Below are positions 59,642 through 64,000 of a stretch of 64,000 bases of DNA, piece after piece. A model generated the notes under the pieces. That model had not been told where the DNA came from and searched no databases. It was given only the letters and a program-made list of their open reading frames with translations. The stretch spans positions 46,503,889-46,567,888 of the forward strand of contig VDFB02000003.1 of the NCBI GenBank assembly GCA_007258455.2. Direction: 5' to 3'. The first letter of the stretch is position 1. The number at the start of each line of letters is the position of its first letter. A program made the translations under genes and the position numbers. Source of the stretch: Sequoia sempervirens. Lineage: Eukaryota > Streptophyta > Pinopsida > Cupressales > Cupressaceae.

Positions 59642-60640
59642 TTATTGTTGTTGCCCAGCATGAGGAACCACTGAAACATCATTGTTTGGAATATCATCCA
59701 ACACTGCATAATCATTTTCTTTCTTCTCATGCTGCAGCAACAAATCTTTATACAACACTTTCTCATTGAATATGACATCCCTACTTCTCACAATTTTCTG
59801 ATTTTCAAAATCCCAAAGCCTATAACCAAATTCATCAATGCCATATCCAACAAATACACATTTATTTGATTTTGCATCAAGCTTGGTTCTATTTTCAGAA
59901 GCTACATGTGCAAATGCTTCACAACCGAAGGTTTTGAGAAAAGAATAACTCACCTTCTTTCTTTTCCATGCTTCCTCTGGAATACCACAACCCAAAGGAT
60001 TAGAGGGACCTCTGTTCATTAAATAAACAACAATGTTTATAGTCTTTGCCCACATTTTTAAAGGCATCCCAACATGCAATCTCATAGTCCGTGCACACTC
60101 CATTATTGTTCTATTCATGCGCTCAGCCACTCCATTTTCCTGTGGAGTCCTTGAAACTATTTTCTGCCTACGAATACCATTAGAGGAACAATAATCTTCA
60201 AACTCTTTGCTGCAATACTCACGACCATTATCAGATCTGAGACATTTTATCTTTTTACCCGTCTCATTTTCAACCAAGCTTTCCATTTTTTAAAAGTTTC
60301 AAATACATCAGATTTCTGCCTAAGGAAATAAATCCATACCTTCCTAGTTGCATTATCAATGAATGTAACATAATACAGAGAGCCACCGAGAGAAGATACC
60401 TAAGCTGGTCCCCATACATCTATATGCACAAGCTCCAATTTCTCATAATTTTTTTGCTTCCCATCCTTGAGAAAACTTACTCTCTTTTGTTTTCCATACA
60501 CACAACTTTCACAGAAATCCATATTAACACATTTTAAACCTGGTAAAACATTATTTGAATGAAGTACTTTCATACCTTTTGCACTCATATGCCCAAGTCT
60601 ATTATGCCACAGTGCTAATTTAGAGTCCACAGCAACTATA
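59642..60640 (-). pseudogene. Copia integrase
   Basis: 60630-60400 has the pre-integrase zinc-finger region (LWHNRLGHMSAKGMKVLHSN, CESCVYGKQKRVSF) and HIDVWGPA with the first catalytic Asp, then TAG. 60286-59642 has CLRSDNGREYCSKEF (second Asp), RTPQENGVAERMNRTIMECA (Glu) and the C-terminal region FVGYGIDEFGYRLWD. Stops near 60398 and 60290 break the frame. Confidence 0.9.
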
Positions 60641-60651
60641 TGATCTTCTAG

Positions 60652-61320
60652 CTACTGAACTGCAACAACTGTTCCTGAACATTGATCTTTTTCTATAACA
60701 ATTAAAGTAGAAGGAACAATATGACCTATACAAAGATATAAGGTGCCTACTTTTACACCTTTTGCTACCACTAAGACACCCTTTGTGACTTTCCAATTTT
60801 TATCACTAAATGTAACAACACAACCTTCATCATCTAGTTGTCCTACTGAAATTAAATTTCTGCTTAACTTTGGAACATGCCTTACCTCACATAGTAGCCA
60901 ATGATTCCCATTCTGCAACTTAATCTTGATTCTTCCCTTTTCAACAATCTGACAGGGTTCGTTATCTCCTAAATAAACCATCCCAAAATCCCCTTGGACA
61001 TAATCAAGAAAATAACTTCTATGGGGGGTAGCATGAAATGAAGCCCCTGAATCTAACACCCAAGAATCATCAACATTATCAAGGGAAAGAATCAAAGCAT
61101 CCTCATCAGATTTATTACTTACCACATTTGCCTTTCTTCCTTCTTTCTGCTCCTTTATTTTTCCGACGACTAGTCTTTCTTCAAATGACTGGCTTACCAT
61201 AGTACTAGCAATCCTCTTGTCTGGATTGGGACCTTTTGTCCTTTGATTTTTCTCATGACTTCCCACGATTTCCAGAATTGTTTCCTCTCTCCTTTGTTCG
61301 ACCCTACTTGCATTCAAAAC
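60652..61320 (-). pseudogene. Copia protease region
   Basis: A 221-codon open frame with SWVLDSGASFHATPHR, the aspartic-protease active site (DSGAS), then VPKLSRNLISVGQLDDEGC, the conserved segment before integrase. The upstream part is Lys/Arg rich where the Gag zinc knuckle would lie, but the CCHC pattern itself is not visible. Ends at a TAG just before the integrase finger. Confidence 0.85.
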
Positions 61321-61420
61321 AGCCTAATGTGATGTTCCTGAGCTTTTCCTGATTTCCTCGCTCAAAATAACACCAACGACATCATCAAATTTCAATGTAT
61401 TCGAACCAGAGAGAATTGCT

Positions 61421-61897
61421 TTACCAAGCTATTCCACTTTCAGGCAAAGAACACAAAATCAAAAGAGCCCTAACTTCTTCATCAAAGTTTACTTTTACAG
61501 AAGTTAATTGACTGGTGACCGTATTAAACTCATTTAAATGATTAGTAACTGATCCACCTTCTACCATTTTCATATTAAATAAATGCTTCATAAGAAATAC
61601 CTTATTCGAAGCGGAAGGCTTTTCATATAACTTCGCCAGAGTTTCCATCAACTCTTGAGTTGTCTTTGCTTTTGTAATATTGAATGCCACCGATTGTGCC
61701 AGGCATAAACGAATACTACCAAGAGCCTTTCTATCCAAAATCTCCCAGTCCTCATCAAACATTGCTTGGGGTTTCTTGGTTTTCCCTTCCAATGGCCGCC
61801 ATAAATCCTTCTGATAGAGATAGTCCTCCATCTGCATCTTCCATAACTGATAGTTCTGCCCATTAAACTTCTCAACCTTCTTTCCCTCGTCTGCCAT
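61421..61897 (-). pseudogene. Copia Gag (N-terminal capsid part)
   Basis: Starts at ATG 61897 (MADEGKKVEKFNGQNY), continuing YQLWKMQMEDYLYQKDLWRP, AWHN-like LCLAQSVAFNI, ETLAKLYEKPSASNKVFLMK and HLNEFNTVTSQL, the standard copia Gag pattern. It ends early at a TAG after LPESGIAW, where the family usually continues with a zinc knuckle. It lies about 70 bp from the primer-binding site. Confidence 0.9.
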
Positions 61898-61968
61898 TGC
61901 TCCCACTCAACCGTGAGACTCCCACTCAGCCGTGAGACCTTCCTACAGACGATAATCGAAACACAACC

Positions 61969-61981
61969 CGCTCTGATACCA
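61969..61981 (-). other. Primer-binding site of copia element
   Basis: Minus strand TGGTATCAGAGCG, complementary to the 3' end of initiator tRNA-Met, two bases inside the 5' LTR end. Confidence 0.9.
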
Positions 61982-61983
61982 CT

Positions 61984-62295
61984 TGTTAGGGTTAGAGATG
62001 GCAGATATCTAACAATTAAATGCAAATTTAATTAATAAACAAAGAAACTAAAACACACACAGAATAAATCATAACACAAAATTTAATGTGGTTCACCCAA
62101 TCTGGGCTACATCCACTAAACCACAACCATCCAATACTTTTATTATCTAGTGTAAAACTTATTACAATCTTGCGAATAATTGCGTTTTTCATCATGTTGT
62201 AATACCCATCCGAACCCCTTTTTAACAAGCTTAGAAGCTTCCAGATTTTGGCTTCTACAAAATGGATTTTTCTTTTTTCGTTGATTTTTCCCTTT
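61984..62295 (-). repeat. 5' LTR of copia element (312 bp)
   Basis: Plus strand starts TGTTAGGGTTAGAGATGG. The outer end at 62295 lacks the complementary CA and is followed by a 17-bp filler (ACAGTATACCATGGGAA) before the duplicated VPS35 sequence. Confidence 0.85.
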
Positions 62296-62312
62296 ACAGT
62301 ATACCATGGGAA

Positions 62313-62826
62313 AATTTATAAGTTCTTCATAGACTAATTATATGTAATCATTAGTTGTTAGCAACTGTTATATATAAATGATACAACATGACAGTTCAGT
62401 CCTTCATAGAATACAAGCATATGAGTTTATTTTTAGAAGAGGAACAACAAATTTAAATCCTTTATTATAATTTTTGAGGCAAACTAAATCATTTGACAAT
62501 TTTACATTGATAATAGTAACAAATACCACACAAAAGTAACTAGTGCAAGAAAACTTACAATCTAGGCAAAATATTCCCATAATGTTGTACAAGCTAGAGG
62601 TCAATAACAGTGCATCCCCATCTTGTCTCCTCTATGAAGAAAATCTCCAGTTTTCTCAGCTCATCAAAGGCTCTCATATCTTCAAATTGTAAGTATAGGA
62701 ATGCCTTGGTCGCAACTCAATATAAATTATAATTCTAACTGCTATTATGTACTTACAGTAACCAAAGAAAGTTAAAAGGATACATAGTTCATAATACTTG
62801 TGCGGGGAGAGCCAAGATGTTCTAAG
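62313..62826 (-). repeat. VPS35: Right copy of ~512-bp duplication
   Basis: Same content as 57263-57774, but continuous with the rest of the upstream VPS35 exon (62827-62880), so this copy marks the native junction. Confidence 0.85.
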
Positions 62827-62880
62827 CTCCGTAAGCATTTGAGCCAAATATTTTAGGGCATCATGGAGATTATTTGAATC
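62559..62880 (-). pseudogene. VPS35: VPS35 fragment, two exons
   Basis: Exon 62880-62784 reads DSNNLHDALKYLAQMLTELR, then TSWLSPHKYYEL. It is joined in phase across an intron (GTATCC...TTTGAAG) to exon 62679-62559, MRAFDELRKLEIFFIEETRR then GCTVIDL, TAG at 62594-62596, LVQHSGNILPR, followed by donor GTAAG. This matches the region near residues 30-100 of plant VPS35. Neither earlier nor later exons were found in the window, so it is a partial gene copy. The stop arises from a 3-nt loss and is shared with the duplicated copy at 57507-57627, so it predates the copia insertion. Confidence 0.9.
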
Positions 62881-64000
62881 CTTTAGAAACAAAACAAAGT
62901 CAATGATAAGTAGTCAAATCTGGATATTACAAATAATCAAGAGAACAAATTTTTTCAACACGACACATCAAAAACGGAACAACACAGTTAATTGAATTCA
63001 ACTAAAATGTGCAAACACTAGCTGGTTTTGAAAGTGTAGAAAGATAGATTAGGATAAAGAATCTTCGTCTTTCCAGACGAAGATGTTCTCACTTTACTGT
63101 TAGCAATGTTCTTTCTATATAGATCCTACCGGACCTTGACCTGGATTTTTCCCTCAGTTCATGGCACAATTGGGATTAAGATCCGAGCTCATGGATTCTC
63201 TCCATCTGAATCTAGGGGGCTGGAATTGGCAATCTAGCAAAGAAGTTATTGCTTGCACTACTTCCCACTCTATCTATGTATATTTTCCAATGAAGTATGG
63301 TAACACTAGCTACTCCTATCCTCCCGCAGTTATCTCAGCATTCTTTGTGTATCTATGTAACCAATTATGCAAATTTGTCAGTCTTTTGGAGGAATAAACT
63401 AGTTTTGTCTTAATCTTCCATGATTATAGTTGCTTTTGTGTCTACTCCATGTTTTTTTCTTAGTTCCATTCTCTTGTGAGCAATTTTATTAAAACCCTGA
63501 GAGGTGTTTGATGAATCTTTGTGTTGTTCAGTTTACTTTTTTAATCTCTTCACATCTTCTGTTGTTAATTTCAGGTGCCTGTTTTTTTATTTTGTAGGCC
63601 CCTTCTACTATGTTGTTCTCCTCTTTCAATATACATTGGTAGCTTTAATTTAAGAATAAGTGAAAATCAAAGGAGAAAGAAAAAAGAGATACAACTCAGG
63701 ATGAAGAAGATCTATAATTACAAATGACTCAAAAACCAAGAAATTTTTTAGGTCCATTTTGATTTAGATGGTGCTAAATATGAAATAAAGGTTCAAGGAG
63801 GGTTTCTAACATGTGGGATAATTGGGTAGGGACAAGCTGATGATGGATTGATGATCCACCAGATAAGAAATTGAGACAATCTTAAACAGTTTTCATTGGT
63901 GAGAACCAAATGAATATTCAACCATCATTTTTTCTCCCCAACAGTCCAATTGTGAGAAAGACAAGTAGTTGAAGTGAATTTACCAACTAAGAGAGATAGG
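62881..64000. other. No gene recognised
   Basis: Contains a 78-codon plus-strand frame at 63161-63397 (VIACTTSHSIYVYFP is vaguely like a WD-repeat opening), with no second supporting exon. Expected first exon of VPS35 was searched for on the minus strand and not seen. Confidence 0.4.

Larger units (their letters stand above)
57775..62295 (-). mobile_element. Ty1/copia retrotransposon inserted in VPS35 exon
   Basis: Minus-strand element of about 4.5 kb. Its 5' LTR (61984-62295) is followed by a primer-binding site (TGGTATCAGAGC at 61970-61981 on the minus strand), then gag, protease, integrase, RT and RNase H in copia order, and the 3' LTR (57775-58087). The domain sequences resemble the TNT1/Tork group. 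The LTRs differ at about 20 of 313 positions, mostly C/T and G/A transitions. The U5 ends are normal (CTAACA), but the U3 outer end has no TG and stops at an AAAGGGAAAAATCAA phrase. The pol 3' end stops at the same phrase, so PPT and U3 start appear rearranged. Confidence 0.9.

Noticed and set aside
63161..63397. 78-codon plus-strand frame with slight WD-repeat look
   Set aside because: Single short frame without a supporting exon, clear start context or recognisable family.

Overview
The window is nuclear DNA of a plant. Three fragmentary host genes are recognisable: a mitochondrial phosphate carrier, the retromer subunit VPS35, and the histone chaperone SPT16. They are split by GT-AG introns or broken by insertions and sit among old LTR retrotransposons (Ty3/gypsy and Ty1/copia) and CACTA DNA transposons. 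The A+T richness, the decay of nearly every element and the deep nesting suggest a seed plant with a large repeat-filled genome. A conifer-like genome is possible, but the sequence does not prove it. No intact host gene was found. A run of 100 N (22222-22321) is an assembly gap.

Layout. 1-2805: minus-strand LTR retroelement running off the left edge, with LTR, primer-binding site and a long unfamiliar reading frame. 5480-6030: a non-coding locus with paired hairpins, whose relative is at 30480-31020. 6240-9288: non-autonomous LTR element with a Gag-like ORF and a 3' LTR. 11540-19644: minus-strand Ty3/gypsy material with integrase, RNase H and RT (15720-18897), two copies of a leader plus an unknown ORF, and a solo copia LTR inside the RT. 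19645: a CACTA terminus. 22322-23877: two LTR fragments of other families. 23885-27558: plus-strand Ty3/gypsy gag, protease, an extra RNase H and RT, cut by a CACTA-like terminus at 27559. 27661-32190: dispersed and tandem repeats. 32789-35670: best-preserved copy of the unknown ~960-codon retroelement ORF.

37490-42440: decayed CACTA (TNP2-type) transposase, minus strand. 43240-49435: CACTA-like flank holding three overlapping SPT16 fragments. 50040-50960: a 12-bp minisatellite next to a CACTA-like terminus with subterminal repeats and a long palindrome.

51920-62880 is the most informative part. A phosphate-carrier pseudogene (five recognisable coding segments, minus strand) has an LTR element in its second exon, and a VPS35 fragment just upstream has a copia element in an exon. 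Both insertions lack the expected 5-bp target duplication. The first is flanked by a 28-bp duplication and carries an extra 12-nt primer-binding-site copy beyond its right LTR. The second is flanked by a ~512-bp duplication with a 17-bp filler. This is the best candidate in the window for something unusual: integrase-independent capture of retroelement cDNA at breaks. All domain calls are by eye; no database search was run.
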